DNA of 64,000 bases from Hypoxylon rubiginosum (Eukaryota > Ascomycota > Sordariomycetes > Xylariales > Hypoxylaceae). Every line of letters begins with the position of its first letter. The stretch's first letter is position 1. Below the pieces are notes generated by a model. That model was not told the DNA's origin. It saw only the letters and a list, made by a program, of their open reading frames with translations, and did not search any database. Shown here piece after piece: positions 1 through 15,188 of the stretch. The translations under genes were made by a program, and so were the position numbers. The DNA lies in assembly GCA_902806565.1 (NCBI GenBank), contig CADCXA010000060.1, positions 62,001-126,000 on the forward strand, written 5' to 3'.

Positions 1-3000
1 AAATCCTTAGCTTTTTAAATTTTTTAAATTTTAAAGTAATTTTTTTTTTAAAGTTTTTTTATTTACCATTAATATAAAATTAAAAAAACATTTTTACTTC
101 TTAAAATTATCTAGGAACCTATTTTTTTACTAAGTTTATATATTTTTCTATTAGTTATTATAATTTAATACCAAGTTTTTATAATAAAAAGTTTAAATAA
201 TAATTTAAAAAATTTAATTAAGCTTTAAATTTATCTAAATAAAAATAAATTACCACTTTTATTAAAAAAACAACTTAATAATATATATATTTTCTATAAT
301 ATAAAAAAGGCTTTTACTGGTATTTATTATATATTTAATAAATATATTACTTTAAAAAAAATAATTAAGTGGGTAGAAAAAGTTAAATAGTTTATTAAGT
401 TCTAAAATATAATAATTAATTATAGTTTTTAATATATAACAAGGAATAATATTAATTAAAATAATATATATTTTTTTTCTTTTATATAGCTTTTTTAAAA
501 CTAATAGTTATAATATTTTTATACTTTTTTCTTAAAAACCTTTTATTAATTTTTATAATAAACATTAACAAGGTATTATAAAACCTGGTTATAAAATATA
601 TATTTAACTTAGATATCTTTTAATATTATTATTTTAATTATTATATATATATTAACTTATAGATTATTTATTAAAACTTAAAGCCTTAATAAAAACTTAT
701 TTAGTAAATAATAAACCATGGTTATTTTAAAAGTAATTATTAACTTATAAAGCTAATATTAAAATAATTTATTTCTTTAAATAAAAATCTTAAGATTATA
801 AAAATAATGGAAAATATAAAAAAACTTTTAGTTTAAAGCTTAAAAAAGCATTAAAAACTTTGTTAAAAAATTAATATATATAAAACTAAACTATATAAAA
901 AGAAGATAAATAAGATTTAAAAAAAATAAATTAAATAATAGGTAATATAGGATATTAAGTGGTAAATTTAAAAAAATAACATTAAAAACCTTATTAAAAC
1001 AAGTTAAAAAAATATTACGTTATTATATTTAAATTATACTAATATATTAAAGGTGTTAAAAAAGATAATTATAATTAATATTAAATAATAATTAAAACGT
1101 AAAGTATATATAATTATTATAATTATTAAATATTATTTTATTTAAAAACAAAAAATAAATAAGATATATAAAACTATAAAACTATTTTTATTATTTAAGT
1201 TATAATTATCCTTTTATAATTATATTAAACAACTAAGAAAATTAGTTTAAGTGGGGAAGTTAAATTTAAGGGAAAAATTAATAAAATATTTTATATATAT
1301 AGTTAAAACTTTAATATTATTTTTAAAAAACCTATTATATAACAGTTTTTATTATTATTTTTATTTCACTTAAAAGGCGACTAGGTATTTTAAAAAAATA
1401 TATTTAAAGTGTTTAAAATTAAACTAAAAAATTAAATATTTTATTTATATATTAAATATTTAATTATAATATAAGGCGTATTTTTAAAATTATATAAAAT
1501 AAATATATAAAATCTTATTAAAAATAAAATAAAAAAAGTAAATTAATATTATATTATTAAATTAATATATTTAAATATTTATAAATAGTTTTAATAAAAT
1601 AACTTATATTATAAAAATAATATTATAATAATAATTATATAATTATATAATTATATATTTTATCTTAAAAAATAAAAATAAAAATGGTTTTTACTTAAAA
1701 AAAAACTAAGAATTTATAATAAATAATATATAATAATAAACTTAATTTTTAAAAAGGGTAATAAAAAAGAAAAACATAATTTTAAATATTTAAAAACTTA
1801 TATTTAATATATAATATATATATTATAAAAAGTTATTATTATATTAAATTAAATATATTAATTTTATAAGTTTATTTAAATAAATTAAATAAGTTTAAGT
1901 TTAATAATTATAGTTATTTAAGTAGCTTTTTTATTTTTATTATTTATTAAAAAAGATATATTATATAGTTTAAAAAATATAAGTAGATAAAAAATATAAG
2001 GTTAAAGCGGTTATAATAAATTATTATTTATAAAAATCGCGACGTGGTATATAAATTTATTATATATAGTATAGCTGTAAATAATATTATTAAAATTTAA
2101 CTAAGATTTTTTTAAAGAATATATAATAATAAAGTTTTTTATTAATTTATATAATAAAATAATATATAATAATAACTTATTTATTTTTTATTTTATTTAA
2201 AAAATATTTAATAATTATAATGATATTTTTTAATATATACGAATTATAATTTTTTTTATTAAAAGTTTTAATAATATATTTTATTTATAATAAAATAAAA
2301 ATAATAATTTAAATATTAGTTTTTTTAAATAAAATAAATAATCTAGTAACTAAAATAATTTATTTTATTTAAAATAATTAAAAGTATATAATTAAACTTT
2401 TAATATAATTACTTATTTAAATAATAATAAAAATAATAAATATTATTTTTATTTAAAACGGTTATATTACGTTTTAAAATACTGGTGCTAAAAATATAAA
2501 AATATTTACTGTTATTTTATTTGTTTTTTTAATGTAATTATTATTTATTTTAACTATAATTTTATTTTTTTTTTATTAAAGTTTATTTTTTTATTAATAA
2601 TATTTATTATTTAATTAAACGTTTATTTTATATTAAATTATATAAGCTAATTAATAATTTTAAACTAACTTAAAATTATTATTTATATATTTTTTTTTCC
2701 GTTTATAAAAACTATATTAACTAAGCTATATAACTTTTATTAAAAAAAGATTTTAAGGATATAATATAAATGTTAAAATTATTATAATATTAGTTTTTAT
2801 ATAAATTATTATATAGCTTATTTTTTTAAGTATATATTAAAATTTATTTATTATTTAGTTATTATTATTTATTTTAAAAAAGATAATATTTTTTAATAAA
2901 ATAAAAATACTAATAATAAATTTATTAAAGTTAATAAAAATATTAACGTTAAAAAAATAATTATAAATATTATTAAAAGTTTAAATAATAATAATATTAA

Positions 3001-3381
3001 AAACTTAAAATATAATATTATTAAAAGTTTTTAAAATAATAAAAATTATTATATAAATAGTTTAAATATTAATATTATATTTTATAATAAAATATAATTA
3101 TAATAATTAATATTATTTTATATTATTATAATTTTTTTTATAAAATAGTTAATATAATTAATATAAATTATTTTTAATATAATAAAATAAATAATTAAAT
3201 AAATTATAGTAAATTATATTATAATGATTTTTTAAAATATTATATTAATAATTTAAATTTTAAAAGCTATGTTTTATATAAATGATTATAAAATAAAAAA
3301 ATCTTAACTAATAATATAAAAAAAAAAGATAATAATAACAATAATAATAATATAAATAATAATAAAAACAATAAAAATATA

Positions 3382-3412
<31 letters not shown>
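3382..3412. repeat. AAT trinucleotide microsatellite in family A copy 1
   Basis: About ten uninterrupted AAT units. The same position in the other copies also carries an AAT run (37352-37383 and 55871-55910), so the array is ancestral to the repeat family. Confidence 0.85.
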
Positions 3413-3418
<6 letters not shown>

Positions 3419-3596
3419 TAAGAATATTATAAATAATATTTTTAATTTTAAATTAAATTTTAATTAATTATTTATATATTAACATTAGTTTTAATTACTA
3501 AAAAATAAACGTTAATTATATAAGTTTAAAAAAAAAAGTTAATTAAATAAAAAAATTATAATTATATTTAATTAAATTATTAATATAGTTTTTTAA

Positions 3597-4493
3597 TCTT
3601 ATTTAAAGGATATTATTATTACGAGTTTTAAAAAAATTATTATAGGAAATTCCTAGCGAATCTTTTATTATATACCCTTATATTATGTTAACCTTATATT
3701 ATATCTAAATTAAACAATAAGGAATTAAAGTTTTTATTATATTTATTTAATTGGTTAAATTTATTTAGTTTTTTAATTAAATATATTTATTTTAATAGGT
3801 TTTATTACTTATTACCAGTCGCTTAAACTTTTACTTTTAACTTTAATTTTTTAATTATTAATTTAAAAATATATGTAAAAAAATATAACTTAAATTAAAA
3901 GTTTTATATAATTAAAAAGATTTTAATAATATTAATTATTAATTAATATAAAACTTAATAATATAAAATTAATAAATTATTTAAATTTAAATTAAATAAG
4001 GATTTTAAATAAAAAAACGTATTTAATATATAATAATAGTTTAATAATTACCTCATTAAACTTAAGCCTGGTAACCTCCTTAAAAAAGTTATATAAGTTT
4101 TATATAAACAAAACCTTAATTCGGTTTAAATATAAAATAATTTAAAGATTAAATTTATAATTTAATTAATTAAACTTTTAATAATATAATAATAAATTAA
4201 TTTATTTACATGTAATTATTTTTATAATTTTTATAATTTATATAACTTTTTAAAAACCTTAAGTTTAAACTTATATAAAAATATTTTTTTTGTAATTTAT
4301 AAACTGTCCTTTTAAATAAGTATTAATAACTTGAATTTAATTAACTTTTATATGTTATTATACCTTATAAAAAAATTCCATGGCCGGCGAAGTAAACCCT
4401 GGAAAAAAAAGCCACGTATTTAAGCTACAGCTTTTTATAAACTCTAGGGAGCTTAGATACGTGGCTTTTTTTTTCGGGGCGGCCGTGGAATTT
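3597..4493 (+). mobile_element. Non-autonomous Helitron-like element 1 (0.9 kb)
   Basis: An 897-bp insertion into family A, oriented with its 5' end (TCTTATTTAAAGG) at the left and a terminal palindrome at the right (…GCCGTGGAATTT). The unoccupied site is visible in copies 2 and 3 (around 37565 and 56090). Removing the element rejoins TTTTTTAA with TAATAAAA exactly, so insertion was between A and T with no target-site duplication, as known for Helitrons. The same ends occur at 33640-34537, 37619-38500 and the large Helitron 43995-51970. It has no coding capacity. The body is RIP-mutated while the 3' palindrome keeps much of its G/C. Confidence 0.8.
4374..4493 (+). repeat. 3'-terminal palindrome of Helitron-like element 1
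   Basis: A nested inverted repeat of about 120 bp. The outer arms read AATTCCATGGCCG / CGGCCGTGGAATT. The inner arms are A8-GCCACGTAT…AAGCT / AGCTT…ATACGTGGC-T8, around a loop of about 23 bp. It sits exactly at the 3' end of the element, where canonical Helitrons have a small hairpin followed by CTRR. CTRR is absent here. Confidence 0.85.
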
Positions 4494-7400
4494 TAATAAA
4501 AGAAATAAAAATTATTAATATTATTTTAAATTATTTAAATATTATAATATATTTTTATTAAATATATTAATAAATATAATTAAGTTTTTAATTATTTTAA
4601 ATATATATATTATTTTATTTTTTATCCTTATATTATGTTAATATAAATATTTAACTTTTATATTTTCTTATTTTTTATTTATTAATAATTATAATTAAGT
4701 AATAATATATTTAAATATATATATATTTTAAAGTTATTATAATATATATTAAAATAAAAATAAGAAACTTTTTTATAATTACGTTTAAACACTTTTTATT
4801 TTTATTTATATTATTATTTATATTTTTAAAAAAATTAAAATAATATAATATCATATAAAAAAATAAAGTTTTATATTTATTTTAATTTTTTGTTTTTAAC
4901 GTTAAATATTAATTTACTAGATATTTTTATTTATTAAATAATAATGGTTTAATTAATATATTTATAATATTATTTAAAATATTTTATAATATATTTTATA
5001 AAATATTAGTTATTTTATAAATTAAAAATTAAAAGAATAACTATAAAGTTTTTAATTTTATATTTAATTTATTATTTAATATTATATACTTTTTATTAAT
5101 TATTTTAGTTATTTTTTTATTTATTTCTTTATAATTATTTTTTAATAATTTAAGTAATTTTTTTAAAATATTAATTTTTAATTATATTAATTTTTTTATT
5201 ATTTTAAACTTTTTATAAATAATATTTTACGTTTTATTATTTATTATAATTATAAATTATTTTTATTTAATTTTATAAAAATTTTATTAGATTTTATTTA
5301 TTTATTAGTTAATTTATTTTAAATTATATTTATAAATATTATTTAACTTTTTTATTATATTATTTTAAATAATAATAAGTTTTTTTATATAATATATTTA
5401 TAAGGTTTAAAGTTTTATTTTAAACTTAGTTTTAAAAATATCTAGCTTTTTTATTAAACTTTTTTTAATATAACTTTTAAGTTTTAATATTTTTATATTT
5501 TATTTATTTAAATTATTATATTTTTATTTTTTATTAATATATAGGTTTTTTTTTATATTTACACTTATTATAATAAATCTTTTTTTAATGTTAATTAATA
5601 TTATTTTAAAATCTAATATTAATTTAATATTAAATATATTTATAAAAGCTTATAATAATATGGTTAAAAATTAAATAAAAACAATTAATATAATTAAAAA
5701 TTAAATAAAAATTATTAATATATTTAAATTTAATATAATTAAAGGTTAATATATTAAAAAAGAAAAAATAAATATTAAAAAACTTATTAAGTGTTAGTTT
5801 ATAATAAGTGGCGAAAAGTTATTAAAAAGTAATAAAAAAATTTCTTATTTTTTTAGATTTTAATTAGCGATAATATTTTAATATAGTTTAAAAATAATAA
5901 CAGGAATTAAAATAAAATTAATAATTGGTAAATTTTTATTTTATTTATTATTAAATTTCTTTTTATATATTTATAATTAATAGTTTATAAAAATATTAAA
6001 TTATTTTATTATAAATAAAAGTAATTTTTATAGTTATTAGTTTATAAGTTTAAATATTATAATAACTTGGCTTTTTTAAAAGTAATTATAATAATATAAT
6101 AGTTATTATAAATTAGGAATTTTAAAGTTTTAAATTAATATTTATATATAAAGTTAATTTAATAATATTACGTTTTTTATATAACTAAAAAATTTATTAT
6201 ATTATATTAAAAAAAAAAGATATTTTACTTATTATTTTAATATATTATTAAAAATATATATTATTTATTAATTAATTTTATTAATATAATAAATTAGTTA
6301 GTTATTTATTTTAATATAAATTATATAAATAAAATTATAATTAAAAGTTTTTAAAATAATTAGTTTTATTATTTAATTTAATAAAAATATATTTTTAATA
6401 TTAAAAAGTATATAAACTTTTATTAACTTTTTAATTAAAAAATAAAAGCTTTAAAGTTTTTAAGTATTTTATAAAAAAAATAACTATATAAAAAGTTATT
6501 TTTTAAAACTTTTTATAATATATATTTAAATGGTTTAATATATAAATTAAATAAAAAAAATAATGTTATTATTATTTATTTTAATTAATAACTTAGTTAA
6601 TTATTTTTTTAATTTTTTAACGTTATTACGTTTAATTTAAAGTGTTTATTTATATTTAAATTATTTAAAAAAATAATATTAATAATATTAAAAATGGTAT
6701 TTTTCGTCGTGTTTTTTTTAAAGGTATTATTATTATTTATATTTTTTAATACTTTTTTCCTTATTTTATAATCCTTAATATTAATTTCTTTTATTTCCAG
6801 ATTATTAACTTTAATAAAATCTTTTTTAAAACGGATATTTTATATTTATAATATAAGAGGTAAATATAAACGTATATTTTTTTAATAATAAATAAAGTTT
6901 TTTTTAAAAAATCGGTTATAGTTAATAAGTAATTTTATTTTAATATATTGAAACGGCTTTTTTTATATAAATATAATATTAATATTATTAATATTAATAC
7001 TTTTTTAAAAGTTTTTATAAACTTTTAAAGTTTTTTATATTTTTATTATTTAGTTAATTTAAAAATATTTAATTTAGTTATAATACTTAAAATTAAAATA
7101 CGCTAATATTAATAAAACTAATATATTAACTGGTAATTATAACGCTAGCGTTTTTCTTAAAACCTTATATTTAAAAATATTAATTTTCTTTTTTTTTTAT
7201 TAATTTTAATATTCTTTTAAATATTTTACTAGTTTTAACTTATACTTATTTATTTTTTTAATTTATTAAATATTAAATTAATATTTTTAATAGTTTTATA
7301 CTACTATATATATTATTTATTAACATAAGAAAATAAAAAGTTTATTATATTTTTTATATAAATATAAACTTATTTATTTATTAATTTTTAAAATATAAAC

Positions 7401-7699
7401 TTACAGTAAAAAATATAAACCTTAACTAGTATTTAAATTTACTTTAGTTTATTTTTTTATATATAAAAAACCATGTTAATAAATTAATCTTAATATTTAT
7501 TTTTAATAATAAAATTTAAATTTAACGTTTTAATTAATAAAAATGTAATTTATATTTAAAATAACCAGTTTAATTTTAAATATTATTATTATTATTACTA
7601 CTTTAATAAAAACCTTAAAAATCTATAGATTATAATATTATTTATATTAAATAAACGTAAAAATAAGTATATATAAAAGATTAATAATTATAAAAAAAA

Positions 7700-7703
<4 letters not shown>

Positions 7704-7735
<32 letters not shown>
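7704..7735. repeat. AAT microsatellite in family A copy 1
   Basis: About eleven AAT units. The homologous run in copy 3 (59246-59295) is longer. In copy 2 the sequence of the third Helitron-like element joins family A at this microsatellite, next to a deletion. Confidence 0.85.
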
Positions 7736-7740
<5 letters not shown>

Positions 7741-9066
7741 TACGTATTTATTAAATAAATATTTATTATAATTCTTAAAATTAAAAACTATTTATTTAGT
7801 TTTTAAAGTAAATATAATATATAGTTATATATTAGTATTTATTTTTATAATATTAAAAGAATAGATATTTATTTATTTAATATTATAAATTTTTTATAAT
7901 AGTTTAATTTATGTTTTTAAATATAATTATATAGGTTTTATATTTAAATACCTAAATATTAAAATAAATATATAAATATAAATATTTTATTTGATTTATT
8001 TAAACCTGGAAATTTCTATTAAAAAATCGCCGGAAAAAATATAAAGGGTATTTTTTTATAAAAATTTAATAAGTGTTTTATATTTTATAAGTTAATATAA
8101 ATATTTAAATATTTAAATAATTATAATAAATAAATATTTAAATAAAAATATTACATTTACTTATATATTTAAATATAATATTCTTTTAAATAAAATGGAT
8201 TTTATATAATATAAAACGTATATATTTAAAAAACTATAATTTACTATTTAATAATTATTATATTTTTTAAATTCTAAAATTAAAAAACGTTATAATATTT
8301 TACTTATACTTTTATAAAATTTAGTATCTTAAAAAACTAAAGTTTATAAAATTTTATACTTTTAACTTATTATTATTAATAATGTTTTTAATATTTGAAA
8401 AAGTTTTAATCCTTAAGATTTTTAAAAGAATCTAGTTTTTTTATTTATAAAAATAAATTTTTCTTTTTATAATATTATTTAATTTTAATAAAAAAATAAA
8501 AACTTCTAGTTTTTAATTTTTTAAAACTTTGTTTTTATATTTATACTTTTTATTTACTTATTTAAATAATTATTTAAATAAATAAATAAATTCTAACTGT
8601 TATTTATAAAAATATATAATAATTTTATATTTTTTTTTAATTAATAATAAGTTTCTTAACTTTTTTTTTTATATATAAATAAATATAAAAAGATTATATA
8701 AAGAATAATTTTTATAATATATTGTTAAAATAAAATAAAAACCTTATTATTTTAATTTTTAATAAAAATTTTTTTTTTTATAAAAATATAAAAAGATTAT
8801 TATTTAAAAGAATTTATTATTTTAATATTATATTAAAATAAAAAAGCTTAAATTAAAATCTATTATAACATTAAAAAATTATAAGTGTAAATTTAAAATA
8901 ATTATTTTTTAGAAACATAAAAATATAATATTTTAAAAAAAAATAAGCTTTATATTTTATTAAAAGTTAAAATATATATAAAATTATAATATTATAACTA
9001 ATAATATAAATTTTTTTTTAATTTAAATACCGTTTTTTTTTTATTACGGTAAGATATTATAAGTTG

Positions 9067-9097
<31 letters not shown>

Positions 9098-12000
9098 TTT
9101 TATTTTATTTTTTTTAATATAAGTAATTAAATATTTTATATTTAAAATTACTATATCTTTAGATTTTATACGTGTGCTTATTAAATAATTTGTTTTTAAT
9201 AATTTACTTTAAAAGTGTTTTATTATTTTTAAAGGTGTTAATTATAAAAAAAATACTTATATTAATAATAATAATAAGGTTTATCTTAAAATATTAATTC
9301 AATAATTTATTAATATTTTATTTTTAACTTTTTATAATAACTTTTTTATTAATATAGTTTTTTTTATATATATTAATAATAATAAAAATAATAATAAAGT
9401 AAGTAAAAAAATTTATAATTATAAGTTATTTTATATTTTATTAAAGTTTTTTTTTTAATTTATTTTTCGTATATTATTATTTTTTTTATAAATTAACTTT
9501 CCTATTTTATTCTTTTTTTTAAGTAACATATATTTATATAAGAAATAAAAGCTTAAGTTACCATTAAATTTTTTAATGTTTTTATAATAAAAAATATATT
9601 AAAAATAAAATAATAAAAGGAATATTTAAATATAAACTAAAGTTTATTTTTATTTAAATTAAAGTGTTTATATTTTTATTTTAATAAATATAATTAAAAT
9701 ATTATTTTTTTAAATATATATGTTTATTATATAGTAATTTATTTTTATTTTTTATATTATTACTTATTTAATATTATTTTTTAACGTTTTTTTAAAACAT
9801 TTTTAATTAATCGATTTATTATAAAAGTTTTTTATTTTAATAATATAATAATTTTAATATATATAAAAATCCTTATATATTTTATATTTATAAATTATTA
9901 ATTAAATTATATAATAATATAATTTATACTATACTGGTATTTCTTTTTACTTATTTATAATAAGGAGCTTTATAAATAAATTTATTTTAACTTTTAATAG
10001 TTATTTTTTATTTAATTAATTATATATTTTTTAACTTTTTTTATTAATTTTATAATATTTTAATTTAAAAATAAAAAAGTTTTAATTAAAAGACTTTTTA
10101 ATGTTAATATCGTTTATAATTATATTTTTATTTAAATTATAAAGTTAAAAATATAACCGGTTTTTTAAAAAGTTAATTATTAATATTAAAAATTTTATAT
10201 TATATGTTTTTATAAAAATGTTAATATTTTAAGCGAGTAAACTAATTTTAATTATATTAAACTTAGTTTTATATTTAGTTTTTTTTTTAATTTTTAAAAG
10301 CTTAACTTAATTATTATTTAAAAAACTTTTAAAATAATAATTAAGGTTATAAATAAGTGTAAATTTAAACTTTTTGTTTTTTTTTTTATTATTTATATTT
10401 TTCGTATAACGTCGTGGATTATATTTTTAAGTAGTTTATTAATATATTATTTAAAAAAAATAGTTATTATATTTTATTTATTTTATATAAAAGAAATATA
10501 ACTTTATTTTTATTAATTTATATATTTAATATAAGTTTTAATTTTTATATTTTATAAATTACTAAAATTAAACTTTTAAAAATATTAATAAAATAAAATA
10601 TATTTAAAATAAATAATATAGTTTTAATTAAAATTATTAATAAGTTATTTTTATATTAAAAAAAAAATATTAAGAAAAAATATCTTATAATTAAAAAGCT
10701 ATATTATTTTAAGTTATATTAAGTAAGAAATAAATGTTTTATATATATATTTTTTATTTTTACGTTTATTTTAATGAAGGTTATTAATGTTTTTATTTTA
10801 CTTTAAAATTTTTTATAAAAATAACTTTTTTTATAAAAAATAATTATAAAGTTTTTTTTAATGTTAAAAATATATTAAACTTTTTATTTTAATATTATTA
10901 TTTTTTTATTAAACGTTATTTTAAACGTAGTTTAAATTACTTATAATTATAAAAAGATAATATATTTTAAATTTATATTATAAAAATAAATTATATTATT
11001 ATTAAATTTTATTTAATTTAATTAATATTTTTATTTTTTAAAATTATTTAAAAAAGTAGTTATTTAATTAAAAAAAATTAATAGTAATTTAAAATCTTAG
11101 TAATTATTTTTTATATAATAAAGTTAAATATATAATTATTATTTTAAATATTTAAAAATAAATATCTTAATATAAAAAAAATAATAAATAAATAACTTAT
11201 TAAATATATTTATAATTTAATTTAAATTATTAATAAATTAATTATTTATTAAATCGTTTTTATTATTAAAAAATATAATTTAAAATTAAATATTTTAAAC
11301 TAAGTTAATATATAAAAATAAAAATTATAAAAAAAAGTTTATATAAAGTTGTTGTTTTTATTATTAAAAATTAATAAGGATAATTTTTTTTTATTTATAT
11401 TTTATAATTTCTTTTATATTTTATTTTATTTTATAGAATTTTAACTGTTATAAAATAGTTTATTTATATAAATTACTTATATATATATTAATAAATAAAT
11501 AAGAAAAAGAATAAAGGTTAATAAAAGTTATATATATATACTAAGGTTTAATCTTTATTGATTAAATAAAAAAAATCTCGTTTTTTTAAATTAAATGTAA
11601 TAATTTAATATAATATAATATATATTTTTAAAAGTTTTTATTTTATTTTATTAAATATATATAATTTAAATATAATAACGTTATTTTAGTGATTTTAAGG
11701 TTTGTTTTAAATAAATTAAATTTAATTATTACTATATTATAAAATAATATAAAATATTTTATTAAAACTTTATTTTTATTTTTAAAAGTAATAATATTTA
11801 AACGGTATAATTTTAAAAAATTAAGTTTATTTAATAATTATTATATGGTATTTTAATATATAATATTTATATGGTAAATAAATATAGTTTTTAATAAAAG
11901 ATTTTAATTTTTAAATAAAAATTATTTATTAAATATAAGTTTATTATTTTTAATAATAGTAAATATAATAAACTTATAATTAAAATTTAATTATATTAAT

Positions 12001-15000
12001 TTATTAAATTATTTTAAATTATTAAGGTTTTTTTTAAAAAATATTTAATTGATTTTAATTATTTTTTATTTATTTTTTAGGATTTTATACGCTAGTATAA
12101 ATTTAAATTTATATAATTTAAAATTAATATTTAAAATATAAAATCTAAAAGGTTTTATTTTATATTAAAAGTTATTATATTATAATAATAGTTATAAATA
12201 AAATAAATAAAAATAAATATAATTATATTTTTTTATTTAATTAATTTTTTAGTATATATAATAATATTATTTATTATTTATAATATTTAAAATTTAAAGA
12301 AAATATATAACCGTAGGAAAATTAATTTTATATTATTAAAATAAATAATAATAGTTTATAAATAAATATATATATAATATATTTATTTATTTATATTTAT
12401 AAATATTTATTATAAGGTTATTAATAAAAAAGTATAAAATAAAAAAATGGTGATAATATTAAATTAATAAAAAAAAAGGTTTTATTTTAACTAATTTATT
12501 ATAATTATTTTACTATTTATTTAAAAGGTATTTTTATTTATTTAAAATAAATATAAATGTTTAATTTTATTATTATATATTATAAAATTAATTATTTTTC
12601 TTAATTTATATTAAGTATTTATTTATTTATAATTATAATAATTAATATAGTTTTTAATAATATAATAAAACCGTTATTAATTTTATAAAAAACATTTTTT
12701 TTTATAATAATTTTTAAGTAAATTAAATTAAGTTAAATATAAATAATTTATTTAACTTTTTAACACACGTTAATAATTATTTAATAGGTAGGTATATTTA
12801 AAAAAACAATATTATTAATAACGTTAAAAAGTTAATAATATTATTTAAAAATTAATTAATAAAAGAAATATAAAAAATATTAATTAGTTATTAATAATAT
12901 TTTTTAAAGATTTTATTATATTAAATTTAACCTAGTTTAAAATAATTATTTTTATTAAATATAATTATAAGATTTTTAATATTAAAAGGTTTTTAAATAT
13001 ATTATAACCATTTAATATTACGGCGGTGTAATATTATATTATTTTATTTAATATATAACTTTATTTTATTAATAAAATTTAAAATTATTTTTATTAAATT
13101 TATAATAATTTATTTAGGTTTTTTTTATACGTTAAATTAATTTATATTAATATTAACGTTTAAATTTTTTTTTAATTTATTGTTTTTTTTTTAAATAAAT
13201 TAAATAACGGAAATTATAGATTTATTTAACTAAGGTTAAATTATTTATTTACGTTAAATATTTTTATTTTATAATAATAATAAAATTATTATATTTTAAA
13301 ATATATATTTTAAAAATAACTTATAAATTTATTTTATATAATTTTTATATTAACTTGCTTGTTTTTAATTACACTTTTAATTATTTTAAAATAGTTTATT
13401 ATAAAGTATTTTTAAAAGATATAAAAAATATAATAATAAAATATAAAAAAAAAAATATATATATATTATATTTTTAAAATTTATAATAATATACGTTTAT
13501 ATTATTTAATATTATAAAATAATATAATAAATTTAAATAAATAAAAAGTTTTTAAGTATAATTTATTTATTATAATATAATATATCTAGTTAATATTAAT
13601 ATAAAAAAAATTATAAATATATTATTTATTTAATAAAAAGTTTAATAAATAGTTAATAACATATAAAAAATATTATATAAATAAAAAAATAATATCTACC
13701 TTTTTTATTTAAAAGTTTATTTTTATAATTAATAAAACATTTATATTTTATTATAATTATTTTAACTATATATTTTTTTATTTTAAAAGGTGTTTTTAAA
13801 AAATTAAAATAATTTCGTACTTTAAAATATATAATTTTAATTTTAACTATATAAATATTTAACGGTTATTTAGTTTTAAAAATATAAATAATATTATTAA
13901 CATTTAATAAAATATTAATTAATATAATAATTATAATTTTCCATTTAATTAAAAAAGTTTATAATATTAATTTTTAAATTTAATAAATTTTTATATTTTT
14001 AACATTTTTAATTAATAAATAACTTATTATAAATACTTAAAAATAAAATAAAAGAATAAAATTATATAAAGTTTATATAATTTTATAATATTATTTATTT
14101 ATATTAAAATAAATATAAAAAATATTAAACTTATAAAATATATTTTTCTTTTATAAATTAAATTTTAAATAATTAATATTCCGTTTTTTATAAAATTAAA
14201 ATAATATATAATTATTTTTATAGATATTTATATACCTTATTTTAAATTATAAAATAAGTAAAAATAATATTAAATTATTATTTTATATATTTAATATTTT
14301 TTATTATTTAATGTTTATATAAAATTTATATTATACAATAAAATACTTATGTTTTATTTAAATATTTATTTATATTTAAATATATGATTATTTATTTAAA
14401 TAACTTATAAAATAAAAGTTAAAAATTTAAAAAAAAAAAAAAAAACTAGAACTTTAAATAAATATCTTTAAATAAATCTTAATAATATAAAAAGCTTTTT
14501 TTAAAATAACGTTTATAATGTTTTAAATAATTTATTAATTTAATAAAACTTTTTAATATAAATGATTTTAAACTTTTATATAGTTTAATTAAAATTAATA
14601 ATATAAATTTTTATTTTATTAAATATTTATAAAAATAATTAAAAGCGGTTATTTATAAGATATTTTATATTATATATATATAAAATTAATTAAATATTAA
14701 CTAATTAAAATAATATTATAATTAATTAAAAAAAAAACTATTATATAATAAAAATATTTAGGTTTTATATTTTTTTAAAGTTATTATTATTATTTAAATA
14801 AATATTTATTATTAATATATATATTTAATATTTTAAATAAATGATAATAGTTTAAATTAATATTAATTTAAATTAAAAATAATTGTTTATTATAATATTA
14901 TTTATATAAATATTTAATTATTAAAATGTTTTAAATATATAATTTATTAAAATTGGTTTTTATTTTTTATTATAAAAAAGTAAAAGAAACTTTATATATA

Positions 15001-15008
15001 TAATATTA

Positions 15009-15188
15009 TATTAAATAACGTGTATATTTAATTAAAAGGTTAATTATATATATTAAATATATCTTTTAATTATATATGTTTTTACGATTTTTTAGAATAA
15101 CTTTATAATAAAATTATTACGGCTTTGGTTATTAGTTTATATATAAAACTTAAATAGGTTTTTTAGAATAATTTTTTATTATTTAACA
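15009..15188 (-). repeat. LTR of retrotransposon copy 1 (3' LTR)
   Basis: A 180-bp direct repeat of 20520-20699. The 15181-15188 end reads ATTTAACA, the complement of a TGTTAAAT start. RIP has changed the other terminal G/C pair. The flanking target duplication is TATTA. Confidence 0.85.

Larger units (their letters stand above)
1..15008 (+). repeat. Family A, copy 1: very long RIP-mutated repeat
   Basis: Extremely A/T-rich DNA with no usable reading frame. It is recognised as a repeat because it aligns over long distances with 22390-22719 plus 33232-41915 (copy 2) and with 54291-64000 (copy 3), with almost all differences being C/T or G/A transitions. It contains a non-autonomous Helitron at 3597-4493 and is interrupted at its right by an LTR retrotransposon. 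The left end lies outside the window. Compared with copies 2 and 3 it lacks a segment of about 290 bp (35885-36170 in copy 2) and a segment of about 80 bp near 9690. I cannot assign a transposon class: the unit exceeds 15 kb and RIP has erased protein similarity. Apart from the nested element and microsatellites I see nothing gene-like here. Confidence 0.75.

Noticed and set aside
4374..4493. Independent MITE insertions
   Set aside because: The nested inverted repeat looks like a short MITE, but in all four cases it lies exactly at the end of a larger homologous element, and the unoccupied sites show that the whole 0.9-kb unit moved.
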